Shown here: one piece after another, positions 16,691 to 25,199 of the stretch
Position numbering within the stretch: the stretch's first letter is position 1
How the letters are laid out: the number at the start of each line of letters is the position of its first letter
Source: an uncultured Myxococcales bacterium
GTDB lineage: Bacteria > Myxococcota_A > Bradymonadia > UBA4248
Reading direction: 5' to 3'
NCBI GenBank assembly: GCA_945875805.1
Contig: CAMCLY010000003.1
Location: 1-55,009 of the forward strand
Length of the DNA stretch: 55,009 bases
The notes under the pieces: generated by a model
The model's database searches: none
Seen by the model: only the letters and a program-made list of their open reading frames with translations
What the model was told of the DNA's origin: nothing
Position numbers and translations under genes: made by a program

Positions 16691-19600
16691 TTAATGATAG
16701 CGTGCCTCGGGATGTACGATCGTAAACCCGCATATCGAGGCCAGTGGCGACATCATGTCGCCTTCGGTCAACGTCAAGCCCATCTCATCGGCCCGGGTGA
16801 TCTCCAAAATGGGGCGTTTCTGCGCGTGATCCGGACTGATGGGATACCCCGGCGCCGGCGCGATGTAACGCCCAAGCGGCGCGACCTCGCGTTCATGCAT
16901 GACACCGTTGGCCACCTCGACAAGCGCCGTCGCCAGAGTCTGCGCCAGAATGGCGACGTAGTCGATATCCATGTGTGCCGCTTCGGCCAGCCGGGCCACG
17001 TCGTCTGCCGTCACAGGAGTCGTCAAGGCAAAAAGTCCCACCGCGCCGCGTTGCGGCGCGACAAAATCGGCGAGCGCTGTCGGTTCATGCGAGACATCGA
17101 GGTCTCGCGGGCCGCCGAGGCGACATAAAATCGTGCCCGCCTCGTCGAGCACTTCGATCGTTTCCTGTTCGGGACGCGCGCGTTTGAACACCAACCTCGC
17201 ATACGTCGTCAGCAAGCCGCATTCCTCGGCAATGCGACACAACGTGCGCGCGTCTTCGCGCGTCTTCTCATCGTGTTCCCGACACGCCGCCGACGCACAC
17301 GCCGTGCGGCCGCGCATCACGCGCGCGACGTATTCAAACATACGCGGATTCGCAAGGGTCGCAGGCGAATATGCAAATCGTTGCAAACCGCGCGCGATCT
17401 GGACTTCCAACGCGTCGAGAAGTTCCGGAGCAAACGTCCGGCGCGGCGCCATTCGGCGCGCCTCGTCAAGCGAACGCGTCGCGCCCGCCGATTTCTTTTG
17501 GGCATATTGCCGGGCAATCTCGCCGTATTCGGCGCGAATGCGCGCCATCGTCTCCTCGCGCGTCTCCGGCGACAACACCGCCGAAAGCAAGGCCGGAACG
17601 CGCGACGCATCGCCCACATGACACGCAAACCCCGGTGCATACGCCGGAACCAAACGTGTCGCCGCATACGCATCACTCGTCGCCGCGCCGCCGACAAACA
17701 GCGGTACCTCAATCCCCTCCGCGCGCAACGCTTCGGCCACATCCACCATCGTTTTGAGCGACGGCGATATCAGACCGCTCAGCCCAATCGCATCGACCCC
17801 ATGGGCCTTGGCCTCGCGAACGATGCGTTCCGTCTCGACCATGACCCCCAAATCGATGACCTCATAACCATTACACGTCAGCACGATATTGACGATATTC
17901 TTGCCGATGTCGTGAACGTCCCCCCACACCGTCGCCAACAAAATTCTATGACGCGCCTTAGGCGCTTGCTCCCCCCGAGCTACGTCGACATCGAGATACC
18001 CTATCGCCTGTTTCATCAGTCGTGCGGCTTTGACGATTTGCGGCAAAAACATCTCGCCACGTCCAAAGCGGTCTCCGACCTCGTTCATCGCTTCCATCAG
18101 AGGGCCTTCGATGAGCTCCAAGGACGAATACCGCAGCGCCAGCGCGCGGACATCCTCTTCGAGATGCGCGGCATTCCCGGTGAGAAAGGCGTGTTTGAGA
18201 CGCGCCTGAGGCGTCAGCGTGTCTTCTTTTGCGCCTTCATGCGCGCGGCTGGATACCTGCGGATCATGCGAGGCCATCCACGTCAGGAGCGCTTCAAGTG
18301 CATGAGAATGGACATTGCCCACCAAGTCGCGTGCAAGCCCCATCAATTCCGGATCGACGTCAAGCGCGAGCGAAGCGGGGTTGGCAATGATCATCGTGAG
18401 CGCGTCACCCGCCCGTTCCAAAAACGCCCTGTGAATCGCCGCGCGCACATCATCGCGCCCCCGGAACGAAAAAGACAGATTGCTCAAACCGCCGATCGTC
18501 CCAATTCCCGGATATTTGGCGCGCATCACGCGGCACGTTTCGATAAAACTCAACGCCTGAGTGTCGTGTTCGGGCAACCCCGTGCCAATGGCCAGAATGT
18601 TGGCATCCAGCGCGATGTGGTGAAGACTGAATCCGAGTTTCTCGACGAGAAGATCGACCGCACGCGACAAAATCGCCACGCGACGTTCGGTCGTCGACGC
18701 CTGCCCCTGCTCGTCAAACGCCATGACGATGACATCCCCACCAAGATCGCGTATCTCAGACGCCTGTTCCAAAAAAACAGACTCGCCCCCTTTGAGGCTT
18801 ATCGAATTGACGAGAGGCCGCCCCGGACATTCGCGGAGTCCGGCACGTATCGTCTGAAAATCGCTGCTGTCAATGACGACAGGGTAACGCGAAATCTCAG
18901 GCTCGGCGGCCATGCGCCGCAAAAAATCTCGCATGCAGCTTGGGGCATCGAGCATCGCGTCATCCATGCACACGTCGATAAGCTGGGCGCCGGCCGTCAT
19001 TTGTACGCGCGCCACGTCGAGCGCTTCATCCCAACGCCGCGACTCAATGAGACGTTTGAATTTGCGGGAACCCGTCACATTGGCGCGTTCGGCGACGACA
19101 TAACGCTCTTGTGGCTTCCCAACAGACTCAAGTCCAGACAGCGCAAGATGCGGCGCACAAGGCGCGCCCATCAGGCGCGGCGACACGCCGTGCATCACCC
19201 GAGACAGCGCGCGAATGTGCAGGGGCGTCGTGCCACAACAGCCCCCCACCAGATTGATCCAGCCACGGCGCGCATACGACTCCATCACGCGCGCCATCTG
19301 TTCGGCGTCGTCGTCATATCCCCCGTCCGCATCGGGAAGCCCGGCGTTGGGATAACAGCTCACCGCACACCCCACCCGTTGCGCCAATACGGGAAGAAAA
19401 TGCGCCATCTCCGAAGCACCAAAGCCGCAGTTCAGGCCAATGCTCAGCGGTTCAAAATCCGCCACCGTATCGATAAACGCCTCGAGCGCCTGCCCGTTGA
19501 GAAGACGGCCCGCCTTGTCGGCCAGTGACGCCGAAATCATAAACGGAAGATCGATTCCGCGGCGGCGCGTGACGCGTTTGAACGCATAAAATGCCGCTTT

Positions 19601-20143
19601 GGCGTTGAGGGCATCGAAATTCGTCTCGGATAAAATCGCATCGACGCCGCCCTCGACAAGGGCGTCGATCTGTTCTTCATAGGCGCTCGACAACGTGTCA
19701 AAATCGACATCGCGTCGCGCGGGATCATCCACGTCGGTGGCCATCGACAAACTCGTGTTGGTGGGGCCAATCGATCCTGCCACCCACGCACGCCGCCCGG
19801 TCTGTGCCCCAAAAGCCTCGACGGTCTCGCGCGCAACCCGCGCCGCCGCCACATTCATTTCCCGAATCCACGCGCCCAGTCCATACTCGCTTTGTGAGAC
19901 GCGGTTGGCACCAAAGGTACACGTCTCGATGATGTCGGCCCCCGCGTCGAGATATTCGCGGTGAATCCCGCCAATGACATCGGGACGCGTCAGCGACAGC
20001 ACGTCATTGTCGCCATGAAGCGCATGAGAATGGTCGGCAAAATGACGGCCCCTGTAATCCTCTTCACAGAGGTGGTGGCGCTGGATCATCGTACCCATGC
20101 CGCCGTCGAGAATGAGAATGCGTTCTTGAAGTGTTTTTTTCAT
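16691..20143 (-). CDS. metH: Cobalamin-dependent methionine synthase
   Basis: A 1150-aa enzyme that transfers a methyl group from methyltetrahydrofolate through cobalamin to homocysteine, making methionine in the cytoplasm. Four modules are seen in order. The homocysteine-binding barrel (1-310) has the zinc cysteines in GLNCGFG and VGGCCGTT. The folate-binding barrel (about 340-620) includes NVTGSRKFK and DSSDFQTIR. The B12 module (about 640-880) has GDVHDIGKNIV, whose His is the lower cobalt ligand. The C-terminal activation domain has APGYPISPDH, the SAM-binding signature. It is somewhat shorter than the E. coli enzyme (about 1227 aa), mainly in the activation domain. Its ATG shares four bases (ATGA) with the stop of the upstream phosphotransferase-like gene, so translation is probably coupled; a longer in-frame extension to 20431 runs inside that gene and is rejected. 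No B12 riboswitch was recognised upstream. Confidence 0.95.
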   Translation of the reverse strand: MKKTLQERILILDGGMGTMIQRHHLCEEDYRGRHFADHSHALHGDNDVLSLTRPDVIGGIHREYLDAGADIIETCTFGANRVSQSEYGLGAWIREMNVAAARVARETVEAFGAQTGRRAWVAGSIGPTNTSLSMATDVDDPARRDVDFDTLSSAYEEQIDALVEGGVDAILSETNFDALNAKAAFYAFKRVTRRRGIDLPFMISASLADKAGRLLNGQALEAFIDTVADFEPLSIGLNCGFGASEMAHFLPVLAQRVGCAVSCYPNAGLPDADGGYDDDAEQMARVMESYARRGWINLVGGCCGTTPLHIRALSRVMHGVSPRLMGAPCAPHLALSGLESVGKPQERYVVAERANVTGSRKFKRLIESRRWDEALDVARVQMTAGAQLIDVCMDDAMLDAPSCMRDFLRRMAAEPEISRYPVVIDSSDFQTIRAGLRECPGRPLVNSISLKGGESVFLEQASEIRDLGGDVIVMAFDEQGQASTTERRVAILSRAVDLLVEKLGFSLHHIALDANILAIGTGLPEHDTQALSFIETCRVMRAKYPGIGTIGGLSNLSFSFRGRDDVRAAIHRAFLERAGDALTMIIANPASLALDVDPELMGLARDLVGNVHSHALEALLTWMASHDPQVSSRAHEGAKEDTLTPQARLKHAFLTGNAAHLEEDVRALALRYSSLELIEGPLMEAMNEVGDRFGRGEMFLPQIVKAARLMKQAIGYLDVDVARGEQAPKARHRILLATVWGDVHDIGKNIVNIVLTCNGYEVIDLGVMVETERIVREAKAHGVDAIGLSGLISPSLKTMVDVAEALRAEGIEVPLFVGGAATSDAYAATRLVPAYAPGFACHVGDASRVPALLSAVLSPETREETMARIRAEYGEIARQYAQKKSAGATRSLDEARRMAPRRTFAPELLDALEVQIARGLQRFAYSPATLANPRMFEYVARVMRGRTACASAACREHDEKTREDARTLCRIAEECGLLTTYARLVFKRARPEQETIEVLDEAGTILCRLGGPRDLDVSHEPTALADFVAPQRGAVGLFALTTPVTADDVARLAEAAHMDIDYVAILAQTLATALVEVANGVMHEREVAPLGRYIAPAPGYPISPDHAQKRPILEITRADEMGLTLTEGDMMSPLASICGFTIVHPEARYH

Positions 20144-22662
20144 GAGGTCTGAATACTGACAATGCCCTTCTGCCCAGACACGGCGACGATGTCGCCGGTC
20201 TTGACGCAGTTGAGAAGGTTGGGAATTGATACTACAGCAGGCGTTCCATACTCGCGTGCCACCACAAAGGCATGGGAAAGAGGGCCGCCGCGTTCCGTCA
20301 AAATTGCCGAAGCCACGAGAAAAAGCGGCGTCCATCCCACATCTGTCGACACCGTCGCCAGGATTTCCCCATACTCCAGATGAGAGGCTTCTTCGAGCGT
20401 GCGCGCCACGCGCACGCGAGCCCGGACACATCCCGGCGACGCCGGAAGACCATACAGCACGCGCGTCGGTTCCCCCACCGGTTCTTCACATTGATTGGGA
20501 TGCGTGACAAACGTGTCCGGAAGCGGACGCGCCCCCAAAAACGCTTCGTGTCGTGCCCGTCGAAAGGCCACCAAAATCCGCGCGCGCAATAGCGATTCAG
20601 GATGGGCAAGCCAACGTTGGAACTCCTCGTACGTCAGATAAAAGACGTCCGAAACGTCACCGAGAATACCCTGCAAGACCATCGCTTCCGCCGATTCCAG
20701 AAAAAACTTCCGGAACAGGCCGAGCACATCGACGACATAGGCACGCCATTGTTCGCGAAGACGCGCATTCTTCTGGGCATACCCCAGAATCGTTCTAAAC
20801 AGAGGACGCATGCAACTCGACAGCATTGCGCGAAATTCCCCCATGCGCGTCTCGCGATTGGCCGTCGCCGTATCGACAGCCGCACGGCTTTCGTGCGTCA
20901 CCTCCGACTTCAAATGCGTGCATATCACGCGAAACAGAAAACTCGGATCCTCGCGCCAACGCGGGTTTGCCAGCTCCGCCTCCTGATTGGCTCGCGCACC
21001 ATAGCGTTGCATAAAGGCATCAAATTGTTGCCAAAACGCCGTTCCACCTTCCATCGGTTCCGTGCGCGCGCGAAAGGTCGCCAGCTCCGCCGCCCCAGGC
21101 GGCGTCATAAAGGCCGAGGTCAGCTCGGCATGCGGACGAATCGCATTGGCCATGTCGAGCAACGCAAGCCCCGGCGCCGCACTCGTCACGTCGAGTAGAC
21201 CGCTAAAAAGATACGATTCCAAAAACTCGTCATGCGCCTCGTTAAAATGATCGAGAAAGGCCGTACACACCACATAAGACGCAAGAAAACTCCCGCTCGC
21301 CCCAAGCATGTCATACGCACAATCCACAAAAAGCGCATCGAGTGACGCAAACACCTCGCGACGCTTTGACGGACTCGCGTGTCTTAAATCGACCTTCAAC
21401 AGGGCATCGCGCCGACGGCAAAAATCGACGGCATGTTGGGACAAATGCCTGAGGCGCGATTGCATCCCGACGATCGTCGCCATGGTCTTGGGAAGATTTT
21501 TGACAAAATGACGGCGACGCAGCGGCGCAATCGTCCCCACATAATCCGCCATCTGTTTGATTCCCGCCACGCGGCCGATCAAGTTGAGATCGACAAACGG
21601 CACCTGTGAAGCCACACTCAGGATTTCTGACACGTTGAGGTAAATGTGCCCGTCAAACGTCGTCACAAATTCATACCCGGGGGGCACCGAAAGCCCAAGC
21701 GCCCCAAAAACCGTTTCAAATCCCTCTTTGGCAATCCGCATCCCGACGCTCCACGTCATGGGCGAACATACCCCCGAAAGAGCCTCCCCCACGTTGACGT
21801 TGGAATAGAGCGTCGATCGTTCGTCAGACCCAGGCGCCACAATATCGCGCGTCTGAAGGATGAAAAGCCCGCCATCGGCAAAGGCGAACTCTATGTCCTG
21901 GGGTTTTCCAAAGTGTCGTTCTATGTCTAGGGATACGCGGATGAGCTCCCTCAAATCGCGTTCATTCAGGCATTCCGAAGCCGTGATGTTTTCACCGTCC
22001 CGACGGTCGATACACAGGGACTCTCCGGCTTTACCGTCGACCACCATCGCCCCCTGGCCGCGCGATACGTTGACGAGCATGGCGCGGGATCCTTCCATCG
22101 GGTGATGCGTAAACACGACCCCCGCCACCTCCGAGTCGACAAACGCCTGCACAATCACCGCCATCGACGGCACCGGACCGCTCAACGATGCCTGCGACGG
22201 ATACAGCAGACGCTCCCGTGCATAAAAACTCTGCCACACCGTGCGAATGGCGTTTAAACACGCTTCGACCGACGACACGCCAATGACGCTCTCCTGAAGC
22301 CCCGCAAAGGAATGGGTTTGCGAATCCTCATCCGTCGAACTCGAGCGCACCGCCCAGCATCGCGCCGGCGTTTCGTCCATGGCCGTGCGCAAGGCGTCTT
22401 CAAACGCCTGCGGAAAAGCCATCTTTGCCACCACTTCACGCGCGCCCATTCCGGGATTTGCGCACAGCCCCGCATCCATGATCGATTCAAAAAACTCGGT
22501 CGAAATAACAAAACCAGGAGGCACACAAAAGCCCTCACTTGCCAGTTTCGACAAATTAACCGCTTTCCCCCCATACCGCTCTAAGCACCACTCCATGCCG
22601 TGTTCCGGTACGCATGACGCCACCTCGTCTAGGGTAATGAATCGCAACGTTCCAATTTCCAT
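20140..22662 (-). CDS. Rifampicin-phosphotransferase-like / PEP-synthase-related dikinase
   Basis: An 840-aa protein of the PPDK/PEP-synthase superfamily. The N-terminal ATP-grasp domain (about 20-330) shows GGKAVNLSKL, AVRSSSTDEDS, SFAGLQESV and the closing FILQTRDI. A long helical middle region follows (about 340-740). The phosphohistidine swivelling domain is C-terminal (ERGGPLSHAFVV, His797). The C-terminal PEP-binding barrel of true PEP synthase is absent, and ATP-grasp, middle domain, then terminal His is the order of rifampicin phosphotransferase and its relatives. It therefore probably phosphorylates a small molecule bound by the middle domain rather than making PEP; the substrate is unknown. 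AAGGA precedes its ATG. It overlaps the upstream gene by 34 nt and metH by 4 nt, so the three form a coupled operon. Confidence 0.75.
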   Translation of the reverse strand: MEIGTLRFITLDEVASCVPEHGMEWCLERYGGKAVNLSKLASEGFCVPPGFVISTEFFESIMDAGLCANPGMGAREVVAKMAFPQAFEDALRTAMDETPARCWAVRSSSTDEDSQTHSFAGLQESVIGVSSVEACLNAIRTVWQSFYARERLLYPSQASLSGPVPSMAVIVQAFVDSEVAGVVFTHHPMEGSRAMLVNVSRGQGAMVVDGKAGESLCIDRRDGENITASECLNERDLRELIRVSLDIERHFGKPQDIEFAFADGGLFILQTRDIVAPGSDERSTLYSNVNVGEALSGVCSPMTWSVGMRIAKEGFETVFGALGLSVPPGYEFVTTFDGHIYLNVSEILSVASQVPFVDLNLIGRVAGIKQMADYVGTIAPLRRRHFVKNLPKTMATIVGMQSRLRHLSQHAVDFCRRRDALLKVDLRHASPSKRREVFASLDALFVDCAYDMLGASGSFLASYVVCTAFLDHFNEAHDEFLESYLFSGLLDVTSAAPGLALLDMANAIRPHAELTSAFMTPPGAAELATFRARTEPMEGGTAFWQQFDAFMQRYGARANQEAELANPRWREDPSFLFRVICTHLKSEVTHESRAAVDTATANRETRMGEFRAMLSSCMRPLFRTILGYAQKNARLREQWRAYVVDVLGLFRKFFLESAEAMVLQGILGDVSDVFYLTYEEFQRWLAHPESLLRARILVAFRRARHEAFLGARPLPDTFVTHPNQCEEPVGEPTRVLYGLPASPGCVRARVRVARTLEEASHLEYGEILATVSTDVGWTPLFLVASAILTERGGPLSHAFVVAREYGTPAVVSIPNLLNCVKTGDIVAVSGQKGIVSIQTS

Positions 22663-23288
22663 CCCTGGTCCTTACATGTCAGCGTGATCTGATCCTTTTC
22701 GCCAAGACGCACCATGGCGAGGTGTCCCCAGAAATCCACACGGTCAGGGGAAATCGCGTCATATTGCAATGCGCGCCTGACTCGACGTTGTGATGCCCCA
22801 TCCCATTCCGGATGGCGATCGGCATAGTCGTTGAGCAGTTCAATAAACTGGGGCGTTTGCATGGCGCGGATCAGCGCCATGCGCCGTGCGTCTCCCGTGT
22901 CGGCTGCTCCCGAACGGGGAACTTCGCTTAACTTCCATGTTTCAAGCGGCACAAAGGTCATCTCTCCGCACGGATCGTCAGCTCGCACAACATGAATGTC
23001 TGGCGAGGTCGCATCCAGCGCATCTTTCATCCTCTGCACCTCATCGTCAAACAGCGATCGATGAGACTCAAACCACGCCACAAACGATTCGCGCGACATT
23101 CGCGCCTGCACATCCTGTCCAAGCATGTCATACACGACAACGCCATCCCCTCGCGCGACGGCCCTGTCAAACGACTCGACAAATTGCGCCACGCGCATGC
23201 GCTCCGACATCTCGGTACTTTCCCTCGTCGTGGCACACGCCAATCCCGCACAACCTAAGGTTAAAATCACAAGCCACACACGCCTCAT
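22629..23288 (-). CDS. Small exported protein of unknown function, first gene of the metH operon
   Basis: A 219-aa protein starting at the ATG at 23288, chosen because AGGTGGGG lies upstream and the signal-like MRRVWLVILTLGCAGLACATT follows directly; an upstream in-frame codon at 23330 would bury the signal. Two cysteines near the cleavage region give an imperfect lipobox, so it may be a lipoprotein or simply secreted. The mature part is charged and helical with three further cysteines (DPCGEM, TLTCKD, ERCDSL) and resembles small SnoaL/NTF2-like envelope proteins only in general build; no family is claimed. Its stop lies inside the next gene (34-nt overlap), suggesting shared regulation with the phosphotransferase-like enzyme and metH. 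Confidence 0.7.
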   Translation of the reverse strand: MRRVWLVILTLGCAGLACATTRESTEMSERMRVAQFVESFDRAVARGDGVVVYDMLGQDVQARMSRESFVAWFESHRSLFDDEVQRMKDALDATSPDIHVVRADDPCGEMTFVPLETWKLSEVPRSGAADTGDARRMALIRAMQTPQFIELLNDYADRHPEWDGASQRRVRRALQYDAISPDRVDFWGHLAMVRLGEKDQITLTCKDQGWKLERCDSLP

Positions 23289-23350
23289 AAATCCCCACCT
23301 CAACGGCGGTTTCCTTACAACGCCCCACAAACCTTGACAATAAAAGAAGG

Positions 23351-23540
23351 CTTTTTGTGTGGGGGACTTGTCCCCCTACGCCCCGCCCCGAAATGCGAAA
23401 AGGGAACATAGCTATGCCATGTTCCCTTTTCGCATTTCATGCTCTATTACGGCGACTTTTTGAGGCGCGCGAATGCCAACATAGCTATGCCATGTTCCCT
23501 TTTCGCATTTCATGAGCTTGTGAGGCTTAGGTGCGTCGTG
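23351..23540 (+). repeat. Long structured intergenic element with an internal 73-bp shifted duplication
   Basis: A T run and G-tract hairpin (GGGGGAC-TT-GTCCCCC, 23361-23376) are followed by a 49-nt palindrome (23390-23438). The right half of the palindrome (starting ACATAGCTATGCC) is repeated 73 bp further on at 23479-23513, then comes the tail GTGAGGCTTAGGTGCGTCGTG. It lies upstream of the small exported protein gene, in the opposite reading direction. The rest of the gap (23541-23940) shows no convincing gene, repeat or RNA. Confidence 0.8.
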
Positions 23541-23940
23541 TTTGGCCCAGTTTTTTGGGGGATGGGTGGGGCTTTTTAGTCCTTTTGTGCCGGCAGGGAT
23601 AACGCTCGACGTCGCACCATGCGTCTAGAAATGGCAAAAGCATGCGGTTAAACACCACCGGTATGTCACAGAAATGATGGTGATTCCAGGAAACGAAGAG
23701 GTGCCGGAGGGATCGGCCGATATGCCATGACCGACGTCAACGATGAAGTTGACAACGAGGCGGCGCATTTCGGCGACCACAATGAAGGCCATGGAGGGCC
23801 GACGATCCACTGCGACAGGACATCGCAACGTCGCGTGCCCATATGTACCGAAAACCGGGGGGCTCTAGAGGACAAAGCCCAAAGGAACCACGCGGCAGCG
23901 AGTCCCCCAGACAGCAGAAGGCGTAAAAAATACGACAGGG

Positions 23941-23973
23941 AAAAACGAAAATCCCCTCTCTGACAGAGAGGGG
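23941..23973 (-). terminator. Intrinsic terminator of the duplicated-repeat lipoprotein gene
   Basis: On the minus strand CCCCTCTCT-GTC-AGAGAGGGG forms a perfect 9-bp stem followed by ATTTTCGTTTTT, about 30 bp beyond the stop of the gene at 24006. Confidence 0.9.
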
Positions 23974-24005
23974 ACCGGAAGTGAACTCAAGATGGATTAT
24001 ATCTA

Positions 24006-24983
24006 TTAAAATTCATCCTCATCATAACCGTTTGTACATTTTCCAGTAGTCTCATCACAGAGATTTCCGCTGCATGCACCGGCTTCGATTAACGTATAGT
24101 TCACACCTGCTATCGTACTGCAATAAGTTCTTATAGACCCCACTTCACCTTCTTGTTCCATACACCTATACGTATCTGGCGTACCAAGCGTACATCCCGT
24201 TTCTCCCGTGTGACAGTACATGTCATAGGGGAAATCTGGATCGCCTGTAGGAATCCCAAAGCATACCTTACCACCAACTCCCTTGCAAAATGCCAAATCA
24301 TCAGCACTGCAATCTACAACATTGTCGTTGCCAGCGCTGGTTTTACACGCTTTATTTTCACAACCGTTTGCGCATTCTTCTTTGGTCGTCCAAGCATTGT
24401 TTGCACAGATTTGCAGAGTATTGCCGGAACACTGCAAGGCACCTTCACTGCAAGACGGTGACTCCTCTTCGGAACATGCGTTATTGCTGCAACCGTTTTC
24501 GCATTCTTCTTTGGTCGTCCAAGCATTGTTTGCACAGATTTGCAGAGTATTGCCGGAACACTGCAAGGCGCCTTCACTACAGACAGTTCCGCCCCCTTCA
24601 CTCGACACCTCACATTCAGAAAGCGCAACAAGCTCGTCTTTACAAACATTCAAGCCAGACACATTTGGTGTATATCCCTTCGTTTCATAAATATGATATA
24701 AATGATCCGACAAAACCCCATAATTTTCACACGATTGCTTGCCCGCACACTTAACTACATCCACAAATTTTTCTGAGCAGGCATCCGACATGGGCTTTTG
24801 ATTAAAATCACAAACTTTTCCAATAAAAATATTACCTTCAGCCCCCACAGACATATAACAGGACTCTTGCTTTTCACACCATCCTGAAATATTTTTATCG
24901 GGACCTGAACTCTTCTCATCATCACTACATGACGCTGTAAATCCAATCAACCCAACCAATATTAAAGCAATTTTCTTGTTCAT
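24006..24983 (-). CDS. Cysteine-rich lipoprotein with an internal 43-residue duplication
   Basis: A 325-aa predicted lipoprotein (MNKKIALILVGLIGFTASC, Cys19) followed by a charged linker. About 18 cysteine pairs' worth of Cys-rich sequence follows, including two near-identical 43-residue repeats (CSEGALQCSGNTLQICANNA then WTTKEECENGC). AGAGG lies eight bases before ATG 24983; a GTG one codon earlier is the alternative start. The gene is more AT-rich than its neighbours. Disulphide-rich lipoproteins of this kind are usually surface or periplasmic and of unknown role; no enzyme motif is visible. It is a single-gene unit closed by a strong terminator. Confidence 0.75.
   Translation of the reverse strand: MNKKIALILVGLIGFTASCSDDEKSSGPDKNISGWCEKQESCYMSVGAEGNIFIGKVCDFNQKPMSDACSEKFVDVVKCAGKQSCENYGVLSDHLYHIYETKGYTPNVSGLNVCKDELVALSECEVSSEGGGTVCSEGALQCSGNTLQICANNAWTTKEECENGCSNNACSEEESPSCSEGALQCSGNTLQICANNAWTTKEECANGCENKACKTSAGNDNVVDCSADDLAFCKGVGGKVCFGIPTGDPDFPYDMYCHTGETGCTLGTPDTYRCMEQEGEVGSIRTYCSTIAGVNYTLIEAGACSGNLCDETTGKCTNGYDEDEF
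24360..24580 (-). repeat. Two direct repeats of 129 bp inside the lipoprotein gene
   Basis: Matching stretches of about 90 bp start at 24360 and 24489, an offset of 129 bp (43 codons), with very few differences. The repeat keeps the reading frame, so copy number could change by slippage or recombination without breaking the protein. Confidence 0.9.
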
Positions 24984-25142
24984 CACTCATACCTCTATGT
25001 CAAAGTGAGTTTGGATGACTAAAGTACACCTTGTCTTTAGTCTTTTTCTGCAAAAAGCAAAATGAATGCCAAACAAACCCAAACGACACTACCGACAGAT
25101 AGCGACGTCTGGCGATCAAGCATAAATAAACAGATGCGCGAC

Positions 25143-25177
25143 GACCGCGTATTGCCCTAATGGGCAATACAGCGGTC
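25143..25177 (+). repeat. Single bulged-G hairpin (locus H)
   Basis: GACCGC-G-TATTGCCC-TAAT-GGGCAATA-CA-GCGGTC. It lies just beyond the stop of the FG-GAP protein gene (stop at 25200). Here the usual unpaired G can pair with the extra C opposite, leaving an A bulge. Confidence 0.8.
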
Positions 25178-25199
25178 TATTTTGCCATGATCCTGTGGT

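Noticed and set aside
13945-16725. 926-aa open frame on the plus strand
   Set aside because: Lies wholly antisense to the TPR protein, is Arg/His/Pro-rich without any domain, and is explained by stop-free reverse frames of GC-rich codons.
17273-19528. 751-aa open frame on the plus strand
   Set aside because: Antisense to metH, whose four domains are unmistakable; the reverse frame is highly basic and low-complexity.
20140-22662. Phosphoenolpyruvate synthase
   Set aside because: The phosphohistidine domain is at the very C-terminus and the PEP-binding barrel that should follow it is missing.
23625-23963. Small ORFs of 67-78 aa on both strands
   Set aside because: No start signals, no recognisable protein pattern, and several mutually overlapping frames.
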